DNA of 64,000 nt, from contig NZ_SJPF01000006.1 of assembly GCF_007859755.1 (NCBI RefSeq), positions 248,010 through 312,009 on the forward strand, written 5' to 3'. The position numbers and the translations under genes are program-made. Source of the DNA: Blastopirellula retiformator. GTDB taxonomy: Bacteria > Planctomycetota > Planctomycetia > Pirellulales > Pirellulaceae. The number at the start of each line of letters is the position of its first letter. The stretch's first letter is position 1. The notes under the pieces are model-generated. The model was not told the DNA's origin and did no database searches. It saw only the letters and a program-made list of their open reading frames with translations. Below, one piece after another: positions 1 to 8,853 of the stretch.

Positions 1-618
1 GACGCAGCGGAGACCGCCTACATCAATGGCGAGTACGAGAAGGCGATTGAACTATTTACGGAAGTTGCCAAGACCTCCGACAACCCGGCAGTTTATTGCA
101 ACCGCGGCAACTGCTATTCGGTCCTAGGGAATATCGATGCAGCGTTGGCGGACTATGAAACCGCAATCGATTTGATGAACAAAGTGACGGACGATCCCAA
201 CGATCCAAATCTCGCTTACTTCTACTACAACCGCGGCTTCGCCTGCGATATGGCAGGCAAGTATGGGCAAGCGATCAAGGACTACGAACGAACGATCGCC
301 GTCAACGCGACCTACCCCGACGTCAAGAACCACCTTGGCTGGGTGTTGGCGACCTGTCCCGAAAAGAAGTATCGCAACCCGAAGCGAGCCGTGGAAGTCG
401 CGACCCTGGCCTGCGAAGAAAGCCAATGGCAAGACGGTTCGGTGATCGATACGCTCGCCGCCGCGCATGCCGCCGCCGGCGACTTTGCGCAGGCGGTCCA
501 GCGCCAGGAACAAGCGATCGCACTGATCGAAGAGGATGAGGGCAGACCAGAGTTAACGGAACGGCTAGAGCTATATCGCAATAAGAAGCCGTTCGTCGAC
601 GCTCCGCCGGTGAAGTAG
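1..618 (+). CDS. TPR-repeat protein, 3' part only
   Basis: The reading frame is open from the first base, so the gene starts upstream of the window; 205 C-terminal residues are present. Helix pairs with the TPR pattern are visible (GEYEKAIELF, GNIDAALADYETAI, GKYGQAIKDYERTI, GDFAQAVQRQEQAI), giving about four repeats. TPR arrays are protein-interaction scaffolds, so the partner cannot be read from this fragment. The third unit has the longer spacing with ATCPEKKYRNPKRAVE that I associate with planctomycete TPR proteins often joined to kinase or caspase-like domains upstream; the missing N-terminus may hold such a domain. Stop codon at 616-618; no clear terminator follows. Confidence 0.85.
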   Translation, partial: DAAETAYINGEYEKAIELFTEVAKTSDNPAVYCNRGNCYSVLGNIDAALADYETAIDLMNKVTDDPNDPNLAYFYYNRGFACDMAGKYGQAIKDYERTIAVNATYPDVKNHLGWVLATCPEKKYRNPKRAVEVATLACEESQWQDGSVIDTLAAAHAAAGDFAQAVQRQEQAIALIEEDEGRPELTERLELYRNKKPFVDAPPVK

Positions 619-714
619 CGTGTAACACGTGAAGGTGTTAGGGTATGCATTTGCTTATTCCGAATTCGACCGCTCGTTCAACCCAAGAAATGCTGGACGA
701 AAAAGTGTGAGCGC

Positions 715-1049
715 ATGATGCCCGATGGCCCGAAGTCGCCGTCACGACCGACGGTAAAGCGCCTATTTGCGTTGTCGAGCAATCGATGCGCATACCCAGA
801 TTGCTCAACTCAATTGGTTGACCCAGCGACTGGATCGATCGTAGGCGAAGTCTGTCACATCAAAGGTGAAAAACCAGGAGCCCCACGTTACGACAGCGAG
901 CAGGATAACCAGTCTCGCCATAGTTTTGAGAACTTGATTCTTCTTTGCAATTCTTCTTTGCAACGTCCATCACAAAATCGTTGACGATGATGAAGAGCTG
1001 TTTTCGGTCGAACGTTTACTCCAAATGAAGTCAAGTCATGAGACCCTAA
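715..1049 (+). pseudogene. HNH endonuclease-like gene, frameshifted by a tandem duplication and cut by a mobile element
   Basis: The first 75 or so residues resemble the HNH-type domain seen in many uncharacterised nuclease or defence-associated proteins: a CAYPDC knuckle, then GEVCHIKG, APRYD and FENLILLC. The frame then breaks at a perfect 13-bp tandem duplication (938-950 and 951-963). Removing one copy restores NLILLCNVHHKIVDDDEE and SVERLLQMK, exactly the expected HNH continuation with paired histidines, so the domain was once intact. The restored frame then runs into the left end of the mobile element at 1050, so the original C-terminus is lost. As it stands the product would be an 89-residue truncated protein without the catalytic HH. 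An association with defence is only a guess from the family. Confidence 0.8.
938..963 (+). repeat. 13-bp perfect tandem duplication that breaks the HNH gene
   Basis: TTCTTCTTTGCAA occurs twice head to tail. Thirteen bases is not a multiple of three, so the second copy shifts the frame and produces a stop about 20 bases later (TGA at 982-984). Slippage replication is the likely cause. A sequencing or assembly error is possible but less likely for a 13-base unit. Confidence 0.9.
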
Positions 1050-1198
1050 CTGCCTGTTGAAAAATGCCCTCGTGGCATTTTCCAACCTCGCCAGGCTCAG
1101 AGCATAGCTCTTCGCGGCTCGCAAAATAACGACTTACGTCGCTATTTTGGGATCGCATCCATGCGATCACGCAGTCCGTCGAGAAAATCAACGGCCTG
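1050..1198 (+). mobile_element. MITE-like element, copy 1
   Basis: 149 bp, over 90% identical by eye to the copies at 14753, 28199 and 30657. The left end is CTGCCTGTTGA and the right end TCAACGGCCTG, which form imperfect terminal inverted repeats. Inside are three hairpins: AAAATGCC/GGCATTTT, a CGACTTACGTCG-type palindrome flanked by AAAATA and TATTTT, and GATCGCAT/ATGCGATC. It is preceded by CTAA (1046-1049) but followed by CTCG, so the right copy of the usual 4-bp target duplication is absent; the right flank was probably rearranged. No transposase is encoded; the minus-strand reading frame across it is a by-product. Confidence 0.8.
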
Positions 1199-1496
1199 CT
1201 CGAGGTTCAGTCCAGGGAACTATGCCTTGGGAATGGGACGGGGCAAACAATCCGTTGGCGAGGATGCGTGGAAGGCGCAACCACACGGAAAGGTTGGAAA
1301 ATCGCTCGCCGTTGCGATCGAGTTCGGCGTGGTCAATGGTCGGGGCCAAATTTTGAAATGGCCGTTCGATCGACGACAAATCCCCTCCCCTGCCCTTCTG
1401 TCAGATTGGCAGCCCTGCCCTGGCTCGCTCGCCTCGCCCAAGTGACCATTTCAGAAAAACGTTTCCCAGTCAGGACTTACGACGCAAGACATTTTG

Positions 1497-1513
1497 TTGG
1501 CACACCGGTTGCT
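1497..1513 (+). promoter_or_regulatory. sigma-54 (-24/-12) promoter upstream of groES
   Basis: TTGGCACACCGGTTGCT matches the RpoN consensus: GG and GC are separated by exactly 10 bases, and the surrounding TTGGCAC and TTGCT blocks are intact. It lies 120 bases before the groES start. I found no CIRCE inverted repeat here. An inverted pair TGAAATGG (1354-1361) and CCATTTCA (1446-1453) upstream could be an activator site, but this is speculative. The rest of 1199-1632 holds no gene that I can support. Confidence 0.7.
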
Positions 1514-1632
1514 CTTATGGGGCTCCATCTTGAAATTCCGCAAGATTGGCAGCCGGTGCGCTTCCTAGGCGCCTGGCATCCTCATATCCCCATGTTCCTC
1601 AAACTTGGATCATTCTCGGAGGAAATCGACGA

Positions 1633-1962
1633 ATGGCGACCGCGACCAAAAAGAAAACCGCTTCCAAGCCCCGTTTGCAGCCCCTTGGCGACCGTGTTGT
1701 CGTTAAGCGTGACGAAAGCGAAGAAATGACCGCCGGCGGCATCGTTCTGCCGGGCGCCGCTCAAGACAAGCCTTCGCGCGGCATCGTCGTCAGCGTCGGC
1801 AATGGTCGTCTGTTGGACGACGGCACCCGCGCTCCGCTGCAAGTCGCTGAAGGCGATCGCGTCATCTTCAGTCGTTACGCCGGCAACGACACCTTCCAGA
1901 TCGGCGACGACGAAGTCATCTTGATCCGCGAAGACGACATTCAAGCCGTCCTGACCGACTAG
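1633..1962 (+). CDS. groES: co-chaperonin GroES
   Basis: 109 residues. GroES forms the heptameric lid of the GroEL chamber and helps cytosolic protein folding. The family core is clear: LQPLGDRVVVKRDE at the start, GGIVLPGAAQDKPSRG where the mobile loop lies, then GDRVIFSRYAGN and EVILIREDDIQAVL at the end. There is a short extra lysine-rich N-terminal segment (MATATKKKTASK). The ATG at 1633 is preceded by GGAGGA at 1618-1623, which decides this start over an in-frame ATG 87 bases upstream. groEL follows 66 bases later, so both are probably one transcript from the sigma-54-type promoter at 1497. Confidence 0.96.
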   Translation: MATATKKKTASKPRLQPLGDRVVVKRDESEEMTAGGIVLPGAAQDKPSRGIVVSVGNGRLLDDGTRAPLQVAEGDRVIFSRYAGNDTFQIGDDEVILIREDDIQAVLTD

Positions 1963-2016
1963 GTTTTCGCCCCGACAGGGCTAAGAACCAACCACCGAAC
2001 AAGCAAATCCTCATAG

Positions 2017-3642
<1,626 letters not shown>

Positions 3643-3692
3643 TCGACGCCCGGCGACGCCGAGCCGTCGCCGAGAAGTCTACGATGCGAAGA

Positions 3693-3730
3693 AGGGCCGT
3701 ACTCCCAGCGAGTACGGCCCTTTCTTTTTT
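3693..3730 (+). terminator. rho-independent terminator of groESL
   Basis: Perfect 12-bp stem AGGGCCGTACTC / GAGTACGGCCCT with a 5-base loop (3705-3709), followed by TTCTTTTTT. Confidence 0.93.
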
Positions 3731-3937
3731 GCGCCTGCCGGTCAACGCCGAATGCCCAAGGGTTAAGCAGCCGCTACCAAGCTACGCGCAATACCCGCCA
3801 CCAATGGCGATATGCCATGCGCACGACTGAGCGTCTAGCGCAATGAATTGGGCGCGCCAATCGGTACGTCGATTGCCTAAGGATTTCTACTCCACTTTGA
3901 TTCCTTACCCTCTTGTTTTGGTGCTGGGATTTCTCGG

Positions 3938-4449
3938 ATGAATGTTTCGCTGCGTCGCAAGGCGTTTACGTTGGTTGAATTGTTGGTGGCCATCGCGATC
4001 ATCGGAGTCTTGATCGCCCTGCTGCTACCGGCGGTGCAACAAGCTCGGGAAGCGGCGCGGCGGATGTCCAGCTCGAACAACGTCAAGCAGCTTGGCCTGG
4101 CGATGCATAACTATCACGACACGCTCGGAACATTCCCGTTTGGCTATATTGCCGACGATCCCGACACGGGCGTTCATCGAACAGAACGCTTTCGCCGACC
4201 TCCTGAAAGCCGACACGACGGAGTACCTGATGCACGTCTCCTCCGACATTCAAGGAGTCGAGATCGATGGTCTGCTCTGTCCGTCCGAAGCGAACGGCGA
4301 CGCCACCGGCGGCAAAAACGAATATCGAAGGAGACTCGACGAAGTTCGTCGAGGCGATTCCAGTTCGTTACAACCAGAAATCGAATCTGCAACTGAAAGT
4401 CGACGCGGACCGACAGCAGCAAGACTTTGAGCTAACGAGCAAGTCGTAG
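3938..4449 (+). pseudogene. decayed DUF1559 gene fused by deletion to the end of a DUF1559-associated lipoprotein gene
   Basis: The first 70 residues are a good DUF1559 N-terminus: a prepilin-like [18 protein letters not shown] helix, then [15 protein letters not shown] and [15 protein letters not shown]. The frame is then lost three times. DUF1559-like sequence continues in another frame ([23 protein letters not shown]), and the last 43 codons in the third frame ([25 protein letters not shown]) match the end of the carboxypeptidase-regulatory-like lipoprotein that normally follows DUF1559 genes; compare the intact lipoprotein at 5735-6151. So most of both genes has been deleted and the remnants joined. 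A clean terminator still follows. The intact pair just downstream is the obvious paralogue. Confidence 0.82.
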
Positions 4450-4475
4450 CGGCAACGAACAGCACAGCGTTTTCA

Positions 4476-4509
4476 GTCGTCACCCGCCGTGGGTGACGAC
4501 TTTCTTTAT
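4476..4509 (+). terminator. rho-independent terminator after the decayed pair
   Basis: Perfect 10-bp stem GTCGTCACCC / GGGTGACGAC, 5-base loop, then TTTCTTTATT. The 250 bases from here to the next gene hold no other feature that I can support. Confidence 0.85.
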
Positions 4510-4756
4510 TCGCCTCTGCAAAGCGGGGACTGATTCCCCCCGCAGTAACGAGTAGCAACTCGACATTGCATTCCTTCTCTGCCTAACAATGCGGCAGAAA
4601 AGTCGCGAGCCACGCCCCAGTTTACCGCAACGGCTGGTAACGCGCACACAACCGCCTCCAATGCGCAACTTATGGTGGGCACGAAAAGGTACGTGTGTTG
4701 CTATTATTCAGGAATCCTTCAATCTCTTCCATTTTTCTTTCTTGCAGAGGTTTGCC

Positions 4757-5686
4757 ATGACGAACTTTTCTCGCAGACGCGCGTTTACCCTGGTCGAGCT
4801 ACTGGTGGTAATTGCGATCATCGGCGTTTTGATCGCCTTGTTGCTGCCAGCGGTGCAACAAGCGCGAGAAGCGGCTCGCCGAATGTCCTGCTCCAATAAC
4901 CTGAAGCAGATCGGACTCGGACTGCACAACTATCACGACACCTTCGGTTCGCTGCCGCCGATGATCGTCAAATCGGGCGAGTCGCCTGACGATGTTCGTC
5001 CGGCGTGGGCCTGGAGCGCCCTACTGCTGCCGATGCTGGAACTGGGCAACCAACACGATGCGCTGCAAGTCGGCACGCTGTCGCTCACCGATTCGGCGGC
5101 CACGGCCGAGGGCGCCGCCGTACTGGGAACCGCCCTGCCTGCGTTTCTGTGCCCGTCCGAAGCGGGAGCTTCCGACGTCACCGCCCGCGCCGTCTCGGGA
5201 GTTAACCTGGGCCGCTCCAGCTACCCTGGCGTCAACGGCCATGGACCGCGGGTCTATTACTACGACCAAGGCCCGACGGCGAGCGCTTCCGGCATCTTCT
5301 CAGACCGCGTCAAGGGCTTCCTCTTCCGGGACGTCATCGACGGTACGTCGAACACGATGGCAGTTGGCGAGCGGACGCAAACGCTTCCCCGTACGACCGA
5401 GCAAACCAGCACGCAGTGGGCAGGCGCCTCGCATGGCGAAGAAGACGACAGCGGCTATCGCGGCTCGCTGGAAGTCGCTGGTTGCACTGGTTATCCGCTC
5501 AACGAGCCGTACGTCGACGGCGTTACCAACTGGCAGTACAAGCATTGGTTCCGCAGCTTTCATCCGGGCGGCGCACAGTTCGCCTTTGTCGACGGCAGCG
5601 TCCACTTTATCGCCGATACGATCGACATGACGACCTACCGCAACCTGTCGAATCGTCACGACGGCGCCGTACTGGGCCAGTACTAA
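4757..5686 (+). CDS. DUF1559 domain protein with prepilin-type N-terminus
   Basis: 309 residues. The N-terminus is a type IV prepilin-like signal: short basic leader, then [18 protein letters not shown] with the Glu at position 5 after the predicted cleavage site. The DUF1559 body follows: [51 protein letters not shown], and the terminal [16 protein letters not shown] block. DUF1559 proteins are numerous in planctomycetes and are thought to be cell-surface pseudopilin-like proteins; the function is not known. The ATG at 4757 has AGAGG six bases upstream and gives the expected leader; an in-frame ATG 168 bases earlier gives no sensible leader. A lipoprotein gene follows 48 bases later. Confidence 0.92.
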   Translation: MTNFSRRRAFTLVELLVVIAIIGVLIALLLPAVQQAREAARRMSCSNNLKQIGLGLHNYHDTFGSLPPMIVKSGESPDDVRPAWAWSALLLPMLELGNQHDALQVGTLSLTDSAATAEGAAVLGTALPAFLCPSEAGASDVTARAVSGVNLGRSSYPGVNGHGPRVYYYDQGPTASASGIFSDRVKGFLFRDVIDGTSNTMAVGERTQTLPRTTEQTSTQWAGASHGEEDDSGYRGSLEVAGCTGYPLNEPYVDGVTNWQYKHWFRSFHPGGAQFAFVDGSVHFIADTIDMTTYRNLSNRHDGAVLGQY

Positions 5687-5734
5687 TCATCTCCTTCCAC
5701 CATCCGCAAGCGATTCAACAAGGAGACCGATCGT

Positions 5735-6151
5735 ATGAAGATGCGACTGTTGCCGCTGCTGGCGGTCGTCGGACTTGTCGGCTGCTTCAGCAACAAGCCC
5801 GACCTGGAGTTTGGCGAGGTCCATGGGACGATCACGCTCAACGGCGAGCCGCTGAAGAACGCCAAGGTGCGATTCCAACCCCCAGCCGGACGCCCCTCGT
5901 TTGGCGCGACCGATGCTGCGGGGGAGTATTCCCTTTACTTTCAGGGAGAACCGTGGGGAGCACTGGTTGGCGTGAACAACGTCGCCATCACGACCGAGGA
6001 CATGTTTGAAGACGAGGTCACCGGCGAGCGAAAATTCGTTCGTGAGCTCCTTCCCAAAAAGTACCATGTCGAATCAACGCTGACCGCCGACGTACAACCT
6101 GGCGATAACCATTTCGACTTCAATCTGGTCGACGAAAAAAAGCGGAAGTAA
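5735..6151 (+). CDS. DUF1559-associated lipoprotein, carboxypeptidase-regulatory-like (transthyretin fold)
   Basis: 138 residues. The N-terminus is a lipoprotein signal peptide with lipobox LVGC at about residues 14-17. The remainder reads as a single Ig/transthyretin-like domain: GEVHGTITLNGEPLKNAKVRFQP, FGATDAAGEYSLYF, and the closing LLPKKYHVESTLTADVQPG. Such small lipoproteins regularly follow DUF1559 genes in planctomycetes, which suggests a shared envelope role; no enzymatic residues are visible. AGGAG (5720-5724) precedes the ATG, and a terminator follows 20 bases after the stop, so the DUF1559-lipoprotein pair is a two-gene unit. Confidence 0.85.
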   Translation: MKMRLLPLLAVVGLVGCFSNKPDLEFGEVHGTITLNGEPLKNAKVRFQPPAGRPSFGATDAAGEYSLYFQGEPWGALVGVNNVAITTEDMFEDEVTGERKFVRELLPKKYHVESTLTADVQPGDNHFDFNLVDEKKRK

Positions 6152-6170
6152 ACCGAAACGCTTCCTTGAA

Positions 6171-6199
6171 AACGCCGTCGACCTGACGGCGTTTTTTTT
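6171..6199 (+). terminator. rho-independent terminator of the DUF1559/lipoprotein pair
   Basis: 9-bp stem AACGCCGTC / GACGGCGTT with a 5-base loop, followed by a T-run to 6199. Confidence 0.92.
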
Positions 6200-6854
6200 A
6201 TGCGCGCTACACGAAGTCACTCGACCTACCGGCGTCGAGCCAAAGATGTCACGATTTTCCGCTTCTCTCCTTTGACTAGCGTTAACGCGCGCAAAGCTGA
6301 CGCGCATTGCCTTGCGAATAGGCGCCATGCCTGGCGGATCCCGGCCAGGACCAGCCAATTTGTACGTATCCGACGCGAACTGGGCTTTTCGTCGCGCGCG
6401 GCCATTTCGGCGCGATGCTTGCACTTACGGCACCTCAGTTCCGCTTGTCTGGGCTCCTGCCTTTCGGCCTTAGAAGATCCCCGGGACTGCCCCACCCAAA
6501 TCAACGGCTTTTCGCGGCTCCTTCCTCCCACCACCTGACGCTTCGAGACAACTTATCGACCCCGCGGCCGTCGTAGCCTACCTGCGACGGCCGCCTTATT
6601 TCTTGCCCGCGTTCCCCCATTTCTCCGGGATATTCGCTACGACATGATCAAGCGGAACGTCCTTTCCACATTGGTGATGCGCTTGTCCGCGTGCTAGGAA
6701 ACGCCCCCTTAGTTACGTCCTACCTTCTGCATAGCGGCGAATCCTAATGGTGGAGTTACGCTACCGCCGGAAAGAACATCGCCCAACTGGCAGACCGCTG
6801 CAGCCCCGACACACCAGCGGCAACGTTTTTCGACTCGATCAAACTGACTGGCAA
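6200..6854 (+). other. 655-base stretch without a convincing gene
   Basis: Short open frames on both strands show no recognisable protein. The only structure seen is a perfect 10-bp inverted repeat, GCGGCCGTCG (6564-6573) and CGACGGCCGC (6585-6594), followed by CTTATTTCTT, which may be a terminator or an attenuator ahead of the signalling genes. The promoter for the HD-GYP gene is presumably between 6600 and 6854. Confidence 0.5.
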
Positions 6855-8087
6855 ATGGACTCGATAATTTCCGAACTTGACACTTCCTCTTCGGTGGGAT
6901 TGCCCCCCTCGATGCAACGCCCAAGCGAAGCGTCCCAGGCGGAATCCGACTCGCCCAGCGCGCTGGAGTTCAATGATCGAGAAATGCGGCAGAAGCGCAT
7001 TATCGCCATTGATGACGAGCCGGTGAACCTTGCGCTCGCCGAGGCCTACCTTCGCCACGACGGTTTTGAACGTCTTGAGTTTTACTCCGACCCGCAAACG
7101 GCGCTGGAAGTCGTTCGCAACGATCCGCCCGATCTGATCCTGCTCGACTTGATGATGCCCAAGCTAGATGGCCTCAACTTTCTGAAGGCGATCGAAACGA
7201 CGCACAATCAATTGTTAGCGCCGGTGATCCTGTTGACCGCTTCGTCCGATACCGAGCATCGTCGCGAAGCGCTGGAACTGGGCGGCGCCGACTTCCTGCA
7301 AAAACCGATTCTCGCCGAAGAGTTGATCCCGCGAATTCGCAACGTGCTCAGCGCCCAGCACTTCAAGACCTGGCTCCGCGATCAAAACCAACGTCTGGAG
7401 CAGCTCGTTCAGCATCGGACAAAGGAGTTGGAGCGGGCGCAAGGTTTGATCATTGCGTGCCTGGCCCGTGCCGCCGAATTTCGCGATGAGCTGACCGGGC
7501 ACCACAATATGCGGGTGGCGAGATACGCCGGGTTGATCGCCCGCAACGTCGGCTTGCCGGGCGAATTGGTCCGCACGATTCAAGCCGCCGCCCCGCTGCA
7601 CGACATCGGCAAAGTGGCGGTGCCCGATTCGATCTTGCACAAACCGGGACGTTTGACGCCGGAAGAACGATCGCTGATGGAGCGTCATACCGACTGGGGA
7701 CGCTCCATCGTCGAACCCGAAAAGAAATGGGGATTCATAATCACTGATCTCACCTCCGGCGATGCCGGTCAGGCAAACGCCGATCTGCTCCGCGTCGCTT
7801 CGCGAATCGCCATGAGCCACCACGAACGTTGGGACGGCGCAGGGTATCCGCAAGGCCTGGCCGGAACCGACATCCCGGTCGAAGCTCGGGTCGTCTCGGT
7901 CGCCGACGTGTTTGACGCCTTGTCGTGCAAACGCCCGTACAAGGACGCATTTCCGCCGGAAAAATGCCTGGCGATGATTCGTGAGCAGCGGGGGAAACAG
8001 TTTGACCCCGATATGGTCGACGCATTTGAGGAAGCGATTCCAGAGGTTCTCTGGATCCAAGAAATCTTACGAGATGAGGCGCAATGA
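6855..8087 (+). CDS. response regulator with HD-GYP domain (probable c-di-GMP phosphodiesterase)
   Basis: 410 residues. A receiver domain (about 45-165) has the acidic pair in AIDDEP, the phospho-acceptor Asp in DLILLDLMMPKLDG, and the conserved Lys in FLQKP. A coiled linker leads to an HD-GYP domain (about 205-400) with HDIGKVAVPDSILHKPG, the HHERWDGAGYPQGL signature that contains GYP, and DVFDALSCKRPYK. HD-GYP enzymes hydrolyse cyclic di-GMP, so this protein is predicted to convert a phosphorelay signal into lower c-di-GMP. The ATG at 6855 is preferred over an in-frame ATG at 6747 because the intervening sequence looks non-coding. It overlaps the next gene by four bases (ATGA), so the two are translationally coupled. 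Confidence 0.92.
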   Translation: MDSIISELDTSSSVGLPPSMQRPSEASQAESDSPSALEFNDREMRQKRIIAIDDEPVNLALAEAYLRHDGFERLEFYSDPQTALEVVRNDPPDLILLDLMMPKLDGLNFLKAIETTHNQLLAPVILLTASSDTEHRREALELGGADFLQKPILAEELIPRIRNVLSAQHFKTWLRDQNQRLEQLVQHRTKELERAQGLIIACLARAAEFRDELTGHHNMRVARYAGLIARNVGLPGELVRTIQAAAPLHDIGKVAVPDSILHKPGRLTPEERSLMERHTDWGRSIVEPEKKWGFIITDLTSGDAGQANADLLRVASRIAMSHHERWDGAGYPQGLAGTDIPVEARVVSVADVFDALSCKRPYKDAFPPEKCLAMIREQRGKQFDPDMVDAFEEAIPEVLWIQEILRDEAQ

Positions 8088-8773
8088 ACGTCCCCGCTAC
8101 ATCATCTCGCTGGAAGTGTCCCCTAACCACGCTGCTCACCGGATGGATCGTCGCGATCTGCCTGGTCTGGTGGAACATGACCGCTTATTCGTTTCAGATC
8201 GACGCCGAACCGACGCCGATTGAAGTCTGGCCGGCGGTCGCGGATATTCCGCTAGCCGCTGACCGGCCGACGGTGCTGTTGTTTCTGCATCCCCGCTGTC
8301 CCTGTTCGGTCGCCTCGCTGGCGGAACTGGAGCAGGCGATCGCGGCGACGCCTTCCGATCTTCGCCCCAACGTTCAGGTCGTGGCGACGGTCCCGCAGGA
8401 ATATGACGCCTCGTGGACCGACACCAAGACCATGGCCCGCAGCGAGAACCTACCCGGCGCGAGCGTCTTTGTCGACGTCGGAGGCCATGAATCGCAAAAG
8501 TTTGGCGCCGCGTCCAGCGGTCACGTCATGGCGTTCGCACCGAGCGGCGAGCTGCTCTATTCCGGCGGCGTGACCCACTCACGCGGACACGAAGGAGACA
8601 ACGTCGGCCGGGCGTCGCTCGTACGCGTCTTGTCAGACGCCAGCGATCAGTCCCACGTTGCGGCCGAGCTGCCGGCGTTCGGCTGTCGGCTGTTCCTGCC
8701 GGATTCCACTTGCGCAATTGTTCACCCGGGGCAAACGCCTCCGGCGCCCGCCAACCAAGAATCGACACGATAG
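8084..8773 (+). CDS. thioredoxin-fold membrane-anchored protein with CPC motif (RedB-like)
   Basis: 229 residues. A single hydrophobic N-terminal segment (TTLLTGWIVAICLVWWN) should anchor or export the protein. A thioredoxin-like domain follows: PTVLLFLHPRCPCSVASLAELE, with a CPC motif in place of CxxC, then PGASVFVDVGG, GHVMAFAPSGELLYSGGVT and SRGHEGDNVGR. This pattern matches proteins annotated as RedB in planctomycetes and myxobacteria; their substrate is not known to me. It lies between the HD-GYP regulator (ATGA overlap) and the hybrid kinase, so it may act as a periplasmic redox component of the same signalling unit; this is an inference from position. Confidence 0.72.
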   Translation: MNVPATSSRWKCPLTTLLTGWIVAICLVWWNMTAYSFQIDAEPTPIEVWPAVADIPLAADRPTVLLFLHPRCPCSVASLAELEQAIAATPSDLRPNVQVVATVPQEYDASWTDTKTMARSENLPGASVFVDVGGHESQKFGAASSGHVMAFAPSGELLYSGGVTHSRGHEGDNVGRASLVRVLSDASDQSHVAAELPAFGCRLFLPDSTCAIVHPGQTPPAPANQESTR

Positions 8774-8853
8774 GGGCTTCGGTGCCTGCTTCAGGCCTCC
8801 GCAATTCGGTAAACGCGTCCGTCTTTGCAGCGTCGGTCGAACGTCGATATCAG

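Noticed and set aside
1268-1729. 153-codon frame overlapping the groES promoter and start
   Set aside because: It runs across the sigma-54 site and into groES in another frame; no protein-like character.
6200-6538. Opposing short frames (6200-6538 plus, 6226-6534 minus)
   Set aside because: No ribosome site, no recognisable domain and mutual antisense overlap; treated as non-coding.
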